A stretch of DNA of 38,743 bases from NCBI GenBank assembly GCA_937960645.1, contig CALGPJ010000065.1, positions 1 through 38,743 on the forward strand, given 5' to 3'. Made by a program: the position numbers and the translations under genes. Below are positions 23,628 to 31,884 of this stretch, piece after piece. Each line of letters opens with the position of its first letter. The first letter of the stretch is position 1. Source of the DNA: an uncultured Spirochaetia bacterium. GTDB lineage: Bacteria > Spirochaetota > Spirochaetia > JABEVK01. A model generated the notes under the pieces. It made no database searches. It saw only the letters and a program-made list of their open reading frames with translations, and was not told where the DNA came from.

Positions 23628-24895
23628 GGCACCACAAGCTCTCGCACCGCAGCCGCCAAATACAAGGATCCCGTCACCACGACCAGGCCCCCCGGGGGGC
23701 ACATCTGGCAGGCACGCACAAAGGCGAGCTGGGGATCCGGGATGACCTCGGCATTTCTGCCAAAAAAGGGCACGAGTTCCGCGGGAGGCAGGGAACGGGG
23801 ATGTCCGGATTGGGTGAGGACGGCCCGATCCGCCAGGCCGTCCAGTCGGCGCGCCATGGCCCCGACGTCCTTGTCCGCATTCGCCCCGTAGACCAACACC
23901 AGGGGACGAGCCAGCCTTCGCAGAACCTGCACCAATTCCTCGATGCTTTGCGGAGTGTGGGCCCCATCCAACAAAACCGGTGGATCGCCCGCAATCCACT
24001 CCATCCGGGCCGGCAGACTAACCTTCGGGAGATTTTGTAGCAACGCATCGATGCCCTCCTCACTCGTTTGCTCAGCCTCCAACACGCAGGCAAGCGCGAG
24101 GGCAGCATTTCGGGCAATCGCGAAACTCAGGTTGGGCTGCTTCCAGCGATACGTCGATCCGGGTCGCTGCATTTCGACCGAGACCCCACCCGCCTCGGCT
24201 ATCCCTTTCCACTCATATTCCTCCTCCAGGACGTACAGGGGCGATCCCTGCCGAGCGGCGGTTTCGGCTAAGACCGAGGCCGCCTCGGGGTGTTGCCTAT
24301 AGGTCCAGACCGCTACACCCGGCTTGATGATTCCCGCCTTCTCGGAGGCGATTTCCGTCAGGGTATTTCCCAAAACGTCTGTGTGTTCCAGCTCGAGCCG
24401 CGTGATGAGGCAGCGAAAGGGGGAAACCAGATTGGTGGCATCGAGGCGGCCGCCCAAACCAACCTCGATGACTGTCCGCTCGCAACCCTGTTGCAAAAAT
24501 AACAACCAAGCTGCCAGGGTAAGGATTTCGAACACTGTCTCGTCACGGACGGCGTATTGCAGGGCCTGGCCCAGGGCCTGCTCGTAGGCGCGGCTGTCCC
24601 AGAAGATACCGGCCCGGGTGATGCGCTCGGACCAGAAACTCAGGTGGGGGCTGGTGTACAGGCCGGTCTTGTAACCGAGGGTTTCCAGCAAACCCGCCAG
24701 GAAAAGGGCGGTGGACCCCTTTCCCTTGGATCCGGCAACGTGGTAGACGCCCCGCAAGGCATCCTGGGGGTTTCCTGCTCGCTGGGCGTAGAGCCTCATC
24801 CGATCGAGTTTGTAGGGATCCCGGGGTCCCTTTTTTCTCTCCCAGTCGGAGCGGTGGCGCAACTCCGCAAAAATATCGGGATCGCGGTAACTCAC
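23621..24895 (-). CDS. folC: Folylpolyglutamate / dihydrofolate synthase
   Basis: A 424-residue Mur-ligase-family enzyme that adds glutamate to dihydropteroate and/or folates. The P-loop GSKGKGS is at 55-61, followed by GLYTSPHL, EVGLGGRLDATN and HTDVLGNTLTEIASEKAGIIK divided around 180-200. The C-terminal domain carries LLDGAHTPQSIEEL. Length is standard. The GTG start overlaps the hisD stop as GTGA, and its stop overlaps pabB, so the three genes are one operon devoted at least partly to folate. Confidence 0.93.
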   Translation of the reverse strand: MSYRDPDIFAELRHRSDWERKKGPRDPYKLDRMRLYAQRAGNPQDALRGVYHVAGSKGKGSTALFLAGLLETLGYKTGLYTSPHLSFWSERITRAGIFWDSRAYEQALGQALQYAVRDETVFEILTLAAWLLFLQQGCERTVIEVGLGGRLDATNLVSPFRCLITRLELEHTDVLGNTLTEIASEKAGIIKPGVAVWTYRQHPEAASVLAETAARQGSPLYVLEEEYEWKGIAEAGGVSVEMQRPGSTYRWKQPNLSFAIARNAALALACVLEAEQTSEEGIDALLQNLPKVSLPARMEWIAGDPPVLLDGAHTPQSIEELVQVLRRLARPLVLVYGANADKDVGAMARRLDGLADRAVLTQSGHPRSLPPAELVPFFGRNAEVIPDPQLAFVRACQMCPPGGLVVVTGSLYLAAAVRELVVPC

Positions 24896-26190
24896 GAAAA
24901 ACGGTCTTGGACCGCCCGCTTGTGCGACGGAAAGCCTTCGTAATCCGCCAGCACCTGGACATGCGGGGCCAGATTTTCAAAACCGGCCCTGGTCAGACTG
25001 ACGATGCTCGAGGCCTTCATGAAATCACGGACGGAAACGGGGCCCCAGGTCCTGGCCCGTCCCCCTGTCGGCAGCACGGCGTTGGGCCCTGTGGCGTAAT
25101 TGGCGGCGCTGAATGGCAAATGGGGACCCAACAGGATCTCCCCGGCGTGTTTGATCAGGTGGAGAGCCGCAAAAGGCTCGGATGTCTGGATGCTCAAATG
25201 CTCCGGCGCAAAAATATTGACCCAGTCGGCTGCTTCCTCGATGGTATCAAAAACCAGAATGGCCCCGTACCGTTCAAACGATTTTTCCAGATAGGTGCGG
25301 CGCGGTTGCGGCGTCTCCAGGATGTGATGCTCTGCCAGGGTTTGAACCTTCTGCGCCAGTTCCATCGAGTCCGTTGCGAGGAAGGCACAGGAATCGGGGC
25401 CATGTTCGGCCTCGACCAAAAGGTCCAGGGCCAGGAGGCGGGCGTCGGCTGTTTCGTCGGCCAAAATCACCGATTCACTCGGACCGGCGGGGAGACCCAC
25501 ATCCACCAGATCGGCAACCAGTCTCTTGGCCGCCGTGACAAAACTCGAGGCCGGCCCCACGATCTTGTCCACCTTTGGAATTGAGGGAGTTCCGTAGGCC
25601 AGGGCGGCAATCGCATGTGCACCTCCCACCCGGAAGACCTCGTGGACCCCGCAGCGGCGGGCCGCGTAAAGGCAGGCCGGATCCACGCTCCCATCCGGAT
25701 GCGGCGGCGTCACCAGGACCACCCTTTTGACCCCGGCGAGAACGGCGGGGACGGCCAGCATGTAGACCATGCTGGGAAAGCTCCCCTTCCCACGGGGCAC
25801 GTACAGACCCACCGAATCCAGGGCCAGCCAACGCTCCCCGGCCAGGATACCGGGCCGGACTTCGGTAAAGTCCATGCTCAAAGGTTTTTGGATCCGATGG
25901 AAGTTTTGCACGTTTTCGATCACGTAGTCCAGGGCTCGCACCAGATCGGGGCTCAGACGAGAAACCGCCTCGTCGATATCTTTTTCGGAGAGTCGCAGGG
26001 GTAAGTCGGGATCGACGCCATCGAACTTATGATTGAACTCGCGCACCGCTTCATCCCTCCGGCTTTTAACTTCCAGGACGATCGAACGGGCCTCGGGCAA
26101 GATTCGATGGATATCTTCCTCGGCACGGCTAATGATGGACGTTCGGCGCTCTTCGTCCAAATCCCTCCAGCGAAGAATGGGCACGATCAT
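24892..26190 (-). CDS. hisD: Histidinol dehydrogenase homologue with altered active site
   Basis: A 432-residue member of the histidinol dehydrogenase family, zinc- and NAD-dependent enzymes that oxidise histidinol to histidine. GLYVPRG, GPSESVILAD, AEHGPDS and the general-base pair EH in FAPEHLSIQT are present. Compared with the E. coli enzyme, from memory, the zinc ligand Q259 is Glu here (VEAEH), D360 is Asn and H367 is Ala (ANYATGPNAVLP). H419 is kept (SHKRAV). It may be a paralogue with another substrate, since no other his gene is present and it leads a folate operon. The ATG at 26190 lacks a Shine-Dalgarno but has a promoter-like box 6 nt upstream; an open GTG at 26232 is less likely. 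Confidence 0.85.
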   Translation of the reverse strand: MIVPILRWRDLDEERRTSIISRAEEDIHRILPEARSIVLEVKSRRDEAVREFNHKFDGVDPDLPLRLSEKDIDEAVSRLSPDLVRALDYVIENVQNFHRIQKPLSMDFTEVRPGILAGERWLALDSVGLYVPRGKGSFPSMVYMLAVPAVLAGVKRVVLVTPPHPDGSVDPACLYAARRCGVHEVFRVGGAHAIAALAYGTPSIPKVDKIVGPASSFVTAAKRLVADLVDVGLPAGPSESVILADETADARLLALDLLVEAEHGPDSCAFLATDSMELAQKVQTLAEHHILETPQPRRTYLEKSFERYGAILVFDTIEEAADWVNIFAPEHLSIQTSEPFAALHLIKHAGEILLGPHLPFSAANYATGPNAVLPTGGRARTWGPVSVRDFMKASSIVSLTRAGFENLAPHVQVLADYEGFPSHKRAVQDRFS

Positions 26191-26196
26191 GGATGC

Positions 26197-26226
26197 ATGG
26201 TATTCGGAAGGGGGGTCTTTTATCAA
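26197..26226 (-). promoter_or_regulatory. Putative hisD-folC-pabB promoter
   Basis: On the minus strand TTGATA (complement of 26221-26226), an 18-nt spacer and TACCAT (complement of 26197-26202), with the ATG 6 nt after the -10 box. The -10 match is only 4 of 6, so this is weaker than the others. Confidence 0.4.
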
Positions 26227-26240
26227 GTCCACGCCTACAC

Positions 26241-26246
26241 TATGAT
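26241..26246 (+). promoter_or_regulatory. -10 box of the RnfE-like/CheR-like fusion gene
   Basis: TATGAT matches the -10 consensus at 5 of 6 positions and ends 6 nt before the ATG at 26253, so the A of ATG would be +1. No good -35 box is present; the best-placed candidates are T-rich (26218-26224). No Shine-Dalgarno is seen. Confidence 0.45.
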
Positions 26247-26252
26247 GAACGC

Positions 26253-27611
26253 ATGAGACTTCCCTTCATGACCATCCTCTACTTCAGTCTCACCCCCTTT
26301 CTCGGGATGACCGACAGCCTGGCGGGGGGGATGCTGCTCGGACTTAGCTGGTTGGTGTTGATCATCCTGGAATTTCCCATCCTCTGGGGACTGGGCCAGG
26401 CCAAAATCTCCTCGAGATACAAAATTGCGGTTGCCGCCCTGGTCAATATCCTCCTCGTGTTTGTCCTGGACCTGATCTTTTATCTCGTCATCGGCCCTTC
26501 CTACCTGGCATATCAGCTTTACGTGAGGCTTTTGGCCTTCAATCCCTTGCTGATTTATTTTGCATTTCGGGAAGACAGCCCTGCCGATTTTTCGGAAGGC
26601 CTGGTCTTTTTTCTCCGAATCACCGGTTTTCTCCTCGCCGCCTCGGTTCTGGCCGGTATGTTTCGTGAATTTTTGGGAGCGGCGAGTTTCACTCCCTGGT
26701 TGGGACTCGAACCCCTGGTTTGGAACGAGGTCCGCCCCTGGATGCCGCAGTTCATGGTGGGGCCGGTTGGCGGTTTCCTCACCTTAAGTCTGTTCGGCTA
26801 CATCCTCGGCCGCTTTCTGGACAAACCTTCCCTGCGAGCACGGCGTGTGAGCTCTCGCCCCGCCCCCTCTCTCGATGCCACCAACCAAACCCCAGAACCT
26901 TTTTTAGTCATCCAGGAAGAAATTCCTGAGACCATCCCTGAACTGATTCCGGCGGCACCACAGCCCTCCGAACAGGCTGCAGAAATCGAAACTACGACTG
27001 GACCCGAGGTTGAAGAAGGCCATGTTGCCGACCTCGCCTGGGGCGAATCGGAGACCGAGTTATTGGAGAGCCTGAGGCACCATCGTCCCTTCGACAAGAA
27101 ACGCATCCTGGTCATTGGCTGCGGAACGGGAGAAATCGTTTACGAGATGGCCATCCGGCTCTTGAGTCTCCACCGAGACAAGGGACACGCCAATTTTCGG
27201 ATTCGAGGTATCGACACCTTCCAAACCCGGATCGAAACGGCCCGGGAGGGTGTCTACCGGGAAAGCCAGTTTCCCAACCTGACCGACGAACAGAAGAGCC
27301 GGTATCTGCTTCGGCACAAACACGAAGAGGCACGGCTCGTCAAGGTATCGCAGGAACCTCGGCTCTACGTCGAATTCCTCAACACCGACTTCCTGTCGCC
27401 GAGTATCTTTTTTCAGAAACCCGCCGATCTGATCGTGGTGAACTTCGAACTGGATTTTCTCCCCTTACCCAAATTGGTCCAACTGTTCGTGCAGCTTCGG
27501 TCCAATCTCCATCACGAAGGCGCCCTCCTGCTCCGACACGAGGCCCCGCGCGAAGCCTGGTCCCATGGCTGGAAAAAGACGGGGAATCAGGTGTTGCGCA
27601 AACTGCGCTGA
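26253..27611 (+). CDS. RnfE/NqrD-like membrane domain fused to a CheR-like methyltransferase domain
   Basis: A 452-residue chimera. Residues 1-190 form about six membrane helices resembling the RnfA/RnfE/NqrD family: SLTPFLG at 12-18 sits where GLCPLLA occurs, FNPLLIY at 96-102 where TNC occurs, and SEGLVFF...REFLG where DGFSIG...REIIG occurs. Both cysteines that hold the iron centre in that family are replaced (T14 and P98). Residues 190-275 are an acidic proline-rich linker. Residues 283-430 resemble the CheR catalytic domain: GCGTGE at 289-294, GIDTFQTRIETAREGVYRE, NLTDEQKSRYLLR and DLIVVNFELDFL. The CheR N-terminal helical domain is absent and the usual CRN motif is VNF. Membrane topology and the CheR likeness are fairly clear; the Rnf likeness is my reading and unsearched. 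Function unknown. Confidence 0.72.
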   Translation: MRLPFMTILYFSLTPFLGMTDSLAGGMLLGLSWLVLIILEFPILWGLGQAKISSRYKIAVAALVNILLVFVLDLIFYLVIGPSYLAYQLYVRLLAFNPLLIYFAFREDSPADFSEGLVFFLRITGFLLAASVLAGMFREFLGAASFTPWLGLEPLVWNEVRPWMPQFMVGPVGGFLTLSLFGYILGRFLDKPSLRARRVSSRPAPSLDATNQTPEPFLVIQEEIPETIPELIPAAPQPSEQAAEIETTTGPEVEEGHVADLAWGESETELLESLRHHRPFDKKRILVIGCGTGEIVYEMAIRLLSLHRDKGHANFRIRGIDTFQTRIETAREGVYRESQFPNLTDEQKSRYLLRHKHEEARLVKVSQEPRLYVEFLNTDFLSPSIFFQKPADLIVVNFELDFLPLPKLVQLFVQLRSNLHHEGALLLRHEAPREAWSHGWKKTGNQVLRKLR

Positions 27612-27626
27612 AGGCATTCGCCGTAT

Positions 27627-28664
27627 TCAGGAGTAGGAAATCCGCTTTTTGATCTCTTTGCGTTCCTCGAAAATGTTATAAACGTAGCTGAGGATCTTAT
27701 TTCTGATCTTGAGCGAAGGCGGTACGGCCTGAATGTGGAGTAGGGACCGGTTTTTGGTCTGATCGAAGCTGATACCCTTGATGATGCCGCACATGACGAG
27801 GGGATGATCCGTCAACGTGAATTGAATCTTCAGTGGCAGTCCCACCTTGGCCTTTCCCCCGACCAGGAGGGCGCAGCCATCTTCGCTGATGTCCACCATG
27901 CGGGCACGCAGTCCCGGAGTTCGTTCCAGGGTTTCGTTGGCAGAATCGATGCTGGGCAGGTTGTAGATATTGGCACCGATATTGACCTCACAACGGATGG
28001 AGCGGCGCTTCTGGCTGCGCACCACGTTATCCGAATGGGCCACATGGATGAGGGGGTAGCGGCGGTCAAGGTAGTCATCGATGACTTTGGACTCAAAAAA
28101 GTAACCGGCGTCCTCGGCTCGCCAGAAATACACGTTGACCTTTTGGCCCTTCCAGGAAAATCCGGGAGGCAGCGCCGGCCCCTGCGGGTAACTCAAGGCG
28201 AGGTATTTTCTTCCCGGCTCGACGACACTGGAAACGTAGCTGGCCCCGGAACCGGCCAGATTGATTCGGACCTTTTGGGAAGCGACGATTTCACGAGTCG
28301 ATTTGATCCCGGCCTTGTATTTGGGCGAGTTGAATTCGACACGTTTTCGAAAATCGTAGAGGTTGGAAATGAAATGAACTGTCTTAGGATCGTCCTCCTT
28401 GCCTTCCGCACGAACCTTGAGAATGTAGTTTTTGATGGTTTTGTCCAGCTGGCGGACGCTCCAAAACAGGGATGTCGGATTGTCCAGACGGGTGTCGACT
28501 GCCGCCTTCCGGAGAAGGCTGATTTCCCCAAAAGAAAACCCCGATTCCTTGCCCTTGGCATAAAAGGCCAGCCACGGAAATCCGAGACCACCATTGAGTT
28601 GAAAATACAAGAGGATGCCACCGATGAAAAATACAATGATCCCGATGGTGATCAGAACGCTCAT
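27627..28664 (-). CDS. Membrane-anchored PilZ c-di-GMP receptor, spirochaetal type
   Basis: A 345-residue protein with one N-terminal membrane helix (about 3-21), a long middle region and a C-terminal PilZ domain. The c-di-GMP-binding residues are R220 and R224 in QKRRSIR and the DxSxxG motif D258-G263 (DISEDG). The part before PilZ (about 128-215, including GFSWKGQKVNVYFWRAEDAGY split around 168-188) resembles the YcgR-type companion domain. This arrangement is typical of spirochaetal PilZ proteins linked to motility, from memory. An AGGAG ribosome site lies 8 nt before the ATG. It lies 51 nt after accA on the same strand, with no strong terminator between. Confidence 0.88.
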   Translation of the reverse strand: MSVLITIGIIVFFIGGILLYFQLNGGLGFPWLAFYAKGKESGFSFGEISLLRKAAVDTRLDNPTSLFWSVRQLDKTIKNYILKVRAEGKEDDPKTVHFISNLYDFRKRVEFNSPKYKAGIKSTREIVASQKVRINLAGSGASYVSSVVEPGRKYLALSYPQGPALPPGFSWKGQKVNVYFWRAEDAGYFFESKVIDDYLDRRYPLIHVAHSDNVVRSQKRRSIRCEVNIGANIYNLPSIDSANETLERTPGLRARMVDISEDGCALLVGGKAKVGLPLKIQFTLTDHPLVMCGIIKGISFDQTKNRSLLHIQAVPPSLKIRNKILSYVYNIFEERKEIKKRISYS

Positions 28665-28715
28665 TCGAGAAACTCCTGTTCCAATTATCGGTTGTCCCGC
28701 CGGCCTCTTAGAGGC

Positions 28716-29687
28716 TCATTTCCTCGAAAAAAGCCTCTGCAAAAAGCCTTGTTTGGGAGCAGCCTCATCCACGAAACGTCCCAGGCTCATGAGCTTGTTC
28801 ATGCGCTCCCGAATCAGCTGGTCGGGGCTCTTGGCGGAAAGCCGGGCAAGACTGTCCTGAACCTGTTGCTGGATCACCGCGGCCGTGGCAGCGTGATCCA
28901 TCTGCGCACCACCCAGGGGCTCGGAGAGGATTCCATCGATGATGCCGAATTGGAGCAGATCCTCGGCCGTCATTTTGAGAAGGGCGGCCGCCTCCTGGGC
29001 CTTGGTAGGATCTCGGAGCAAGATCGAGGCACACCCCTCGGGGGAAATCACCGAATACACCGAGTTTTCCAGCATGTAGACTTCGTTGCCGACCCCGATT
29101 CCAAGGGCACCACCCGAACCGCCCTCCCCGATCACGAAACACACGATAGGGACTCTCAGGGTCGAAAAATCCTTGAGATTTCGGGCGATCGCCTCCCCGA
29201 CACTGCGTTCCTCGGACCCCAGCCCCGGGTAGGCCCCTGCGGTATCGATGAAGGTGATGATCGGGCGGTGGAACTTTTCGGCCTGGTGGGCCAGCCGGAG
29301 AGCCTTACGATAGCCCTCGGGATGTCCCATTCCGTAATTTCGCCGGATGTTTTCCTTCATGGTCCGCCCCTTCTGATGGCCGATGAAGGTGACCATCCGC
29401 CCCCCGATCCGGGCAATACCGCCTACGATGGCCGCATCGTCCCCATAGAGGCGATCACCATGCAGTTCGAGATACTCGCCGTCGCTCATTTTGTCGATGA
29501 GGTCGAGGGTGGTGGGGCGCTCGCTGTTGCGCGCCAATTCCACCTTGCGCCAGGCCTCGGTCGGGCTACTGTGCCCGCTACTCAGCTTTTCCTGGAGACG
29601 ATTGAGGTCATGGGAAATGTCCACACTGCGCTGTTGCGCCAGTCGTTTGAGTTCCTCGATTTTCTGCTCGATTTCGTCCTGCTTCAT
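28716..29687 (-). CDS. accA: Acetyl-CoA carboxylase carboxyltransferase subunit alpha
   Basis: A 323-residue AccA. With AccD it forms the carboxyltransferase that moves CO2 from carboxybiotin to acetyl-CoA, giving malonyl-CoA for fatty-acid synthesis. ARNSERPTTLDLI, FIGHQKGR, NYGMGHPEGYRKALRL and the crotonase-like IVCFVIGEGGSGGALGIG (split around 200-217) are typical, with SPEGCASIL after. The ATG overlaps the accD stop (ATGA). It is the last acc gene of accB-accC-accD-accA. Confidence 0.95.
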   Translation of the reverse strand: MKQDEIEQKIEELKRLAQQRSVDISHDLNRLQEKLSSGHSSPTEAWRKVELARNSERPTTLDLIDKMSDGEYLELHGDRLYGDDAAIVGGIARIGGRMVTFIGHQKGRTMKENIRRNYGMGHPEGYRKALRLAHQAEKFHRPIITFIDTAGAYPGLGSEERSVGEAIARNLKDFSTLRVPIVCFVIGEGGSGGALGIGVGNEVYMLENSVYSVISPEGCASILLRDPTKAQEAAALLKMTAEDLLQFGIIDGILSEPLGGAQMDHAATAAVIQQQVQDSLARLSAKSPDQLIRERMNKLMSLGRFVDEAAPKQGFLQRLFSRK

Positions 29688-30562
29688 GGTCGAATCCTTC
29701 CTTGATGCGCATCGATGAGAAAGGCCAATTTTTCCGGTAGCTGCCCTCTGGGAACGATGGCATCGACGAAGCCCTTCTCGAGGAGAAACTCTGACCTTTG
29801 GAAACCCTCCGGCAGCTTCTGACGAATGGTACCCTCGATGACCCTGGGACCCGCAAATCCGATCATGGCCCTGGGTTCGGCCAGGATCACATCCCCGAGA
29901 GAGGCAAAGCTCGCCGTGACACCGCCATAGGTGGGGTCGGTCAGGACCACGATGAAGGCCTGGCCGGACACCTCGAGCTGGGCGAGGGCCGCCGAGGTTT
30001 TGGCCATCTGCATCAACGAGAAAATCCCCTCCTGCATTCGGGCGCCGCCCGAGGTGGCGAACAACACCACGGGGAGGCCGCGTTCGGCTCCGAGGATGAT
30101 GGCCCGGGCGATTTTCTCACCGACCACACTCCCCATGCTGCCGCCCATGAATTTGAAGGACATGAAGGCAAAGACCGCCTTGCGCCCTTTGACCTCGCCC
30201 GTACCGGTGATGACGGCCTCGTTGAGGCCGGAGGCGGTGCGAGCTTCGAGGATCTTGGCCTCATAGCCCGGAAAGCCGATCGGATTGATGCTGTAAACCT
30301 GGGAGGCGGTCTCCTGGAAGGTTCCCAAATCGACGGTGTATTTGATCCTTTCCTGAACCGTGATTCGGAAATGGTAGCCGCAGTGCCGGCAAACGAAAAA
30401 ATCCCGCTCGAGTTCTCCATCATCCAGGTGGGCGTGGCAATTAGGACACTGGTGTTTTTGCAGCACCTCCGCCCGGTCGTCCCGAGACGCCGCGATCGAG
30501 ACCTCGGTTTCCTGTTTTTGGTTCAGACCCAACGCATTTTTCAGAGAATCGAGCAGGCCCAT
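29684..30562 (-). CDS. accD: Acetyl-CoA carboxylase carboxyltransferase subunit beta
   Basis: A 292-residue AccD, partner of AccA. The N-terminal zinc ribbon has C39, C42, C58 and C61 (CPNC and CRHC). The body carries SFKFMGGSMGSVVGEK, FATSGGARMQEG and the C-terminal GFAGPRVIEGTIR, all characteristic of AccD. A GGAG ribosome site lies 8 nt upstream, and the ATG overlaps the accC stop by one base (TGATG). Confidence 0.95.
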   Translation of the reverse strand: MGLLDSLKNALGLNQKQETEVSIAASRDDRAEVLQKHQCPNCHAHLDDGELERDFFVCRHCGYHFRITVQERIKYTVDLGTFQETASQVYSINPIGFPGYEAKILEARTASGLNEAVITGTGEVKGRKAVFAFMSFKFMGGSMGSVVGEKIARAIILGAERGLPVVLFATSGGARMQEGIFSLMQMAKTSAALAQLEVSGQAFIVVLTDPTYGGVTASFASLGDVILAEPRAMIGFAGPRVIEGTIRQKLPEGFQRSEFLLEKGFVDAIVPRGQLPEKLAFLIDAHQGRIRP

Positions 30563-31884
30563 CAGCCAATCTCCTTCATGATCTTTTCGAGGGCCCCCGT
30601 CCCGAAGCCGCCGCGGCGAAAGGTGGGGCTGTTGATGATCTTCATTTGTTCTTCCTTGTTGGTGGGGACCCCATCGAGGTAGAATTCGTCGAGGACGGCA
30701 AGCATTTTTTGAATGCCCTCCTGCCGGTTTCGGGCCCCGACGATGACCTTGGCTACCATCGAATCGTAGTGCGGGGGAACCTGATAACCGGTGTACAGGA
30801 AGCTGTCCACCCGAACCAAAAAGCCGCTGGGGGGACGGAACTCCTTCACCTTTCCGGGCGCCGTGGCGTTGATGCGCACTTCCATGGAATAGCGGTCGAA
30901 TCGAATGTCCTCCTGCCGATACTGCAGAGGCTCCCCTCCGGCGACAAGGATCTGTTGACGCACCAGATCTACCCCGGTGACAGTCTCGGTGACTGGATGC
31001 TCCACCTGAATCCGGGCGTTGACTTCCATGAAATAGTACTTGCCATCCTTAAAAAGAAACTCGATGGTCCCGGCTCCGGAGTAATTGAGTCCCTGAAAAA
31101 GGCGGATGGCATCCTCCCCCATCTTCTGTCGAATTTCCGGTGTCACCTGGGGTGAGGGGCTTTCCTCCACCAGTTTCTGATGGTTGCGCTGAACCGAACA
31201 ATCACGTTCGCCCAGGTGGATAACGTTGCCATGACGATCGCCCAGCATTTGCATTTCCACGTGGGCCCCGTCGACGATGTATTTTTCCAGGTAGACCGTA
31301 CCATCGCCGAATGCTGCCTCCGCCTCGGCTGCAGCGATCTTGAGGTTGCTCGCGAGGTCCCTGGGATCGCGGACGACCCGCATTCCCTTGCCCCCTCCGC
31401 CCGCTGCCGCCTTGACGATGACCGGGTAACCGATTTCCTCGGCCGCCTTTTGAGCGGAAGCCAGATCCGACACAGACCCTTCAATCCCCGGGATGCAGGG
31501 GACACCATACTTTTTGGCGGTACTCTTGGCCTGAACCTTGTCCCCCAGAAGGTCGATGGTGTCGGGATTTGGCCCCACCCAAATCAGACCAGCGCCCAGA
31601 ACCAGGCGGGCGAAGTCGGAATTTTCGGCCAGAAAGCCCACTCCCGGGTGAACGGCATCGGCCTCGCACATCAGGGCCGCGGTAACGATGTTATTTTTAT
31701 TCAGGTAACTTTGTTTGGAGGGAGCCGGACCGATGCAAACAGCCCGATCGGCCATTTTGACGTGGAGGGATTCGCGGTCAGCCTCGGAATAAACAGCCAC
31801 GGTCTTGATCCCAAGCTCCTTGCAGGCCCGAATGATCCGAACCGCGATTTCCCCCCGGTTTGCAATCAGGAGGGTTTTGATCAT
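30562..31884 (-). CDS. accC: Biotin carboxylase subunit of acetyl-CoA carboxylase
   Basis: A 440-residue ATP-grasp enzyme that carboxylates the biotin on AccB using bicarbonate and ATP. It starts KTLLIANRGEIAVRIIRA, carries the glycine-rich ATP loop AAAGGGGKGMRVV, GERDCSVQRNHQKLVEESPS split around 230-249, FMEVNARIQVEHPVTE and the C-terminal RINATAP. Length is standard. The ATG overlaps the accB stop (ATGA). Confidence 0.96.
   Translation of the reverse strand: MIKTLLIANRGEIAVRIIRACKELGIKTVAVYSEADRESLHVKMADRAVCIGPAPSKQSYLNKNNIVTAALMCEADAVHPGVGFLAENSDFARLVLGAGLIWVGPNPDTIDLLGDKVQAKSTAKKYGVPCIPGIEGSVSDLASAQKAAEEIGYPVIVKAAAGGGGKGMRVVRDPRDLASNLKIAAAEAEAAFGDGTVYLEKYIVDGAHVEMQMLGDRHGNVIHLGERDCSVQRNHQKLVEESPSPQVTPEIRQKMGEDAIRLFQGLNYSGAGTIEFLFKDGKYYFMEVNARIQVEHPVTETVTGVDLVRQQILVAGGEPLQYRQEDIRFDRYSMEVRINATAPGKVKEFRPPSGFLVRVDSFLYTGYQVPPHYDSMVAKVIVGARNRQEGIQKMLAVLDEFYLDGVPTNKEEQMKIINSPTFRRGGFGTGALEKIMKEIG

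Noticed and set aside
21843-23999. A 718-codon pabB reaching to 23999
   Set aside because: The first 124 codons are low-complexity and lie inside folC; the ATG at 23627 gives a normal PabB start.
27804-29705. Open frame of 633 codons on the plus strand
   Set aside because: It lies opposite the well-supported accA and PilZ genes, and its product resembles no family. It is a high-GC antisense shadow.
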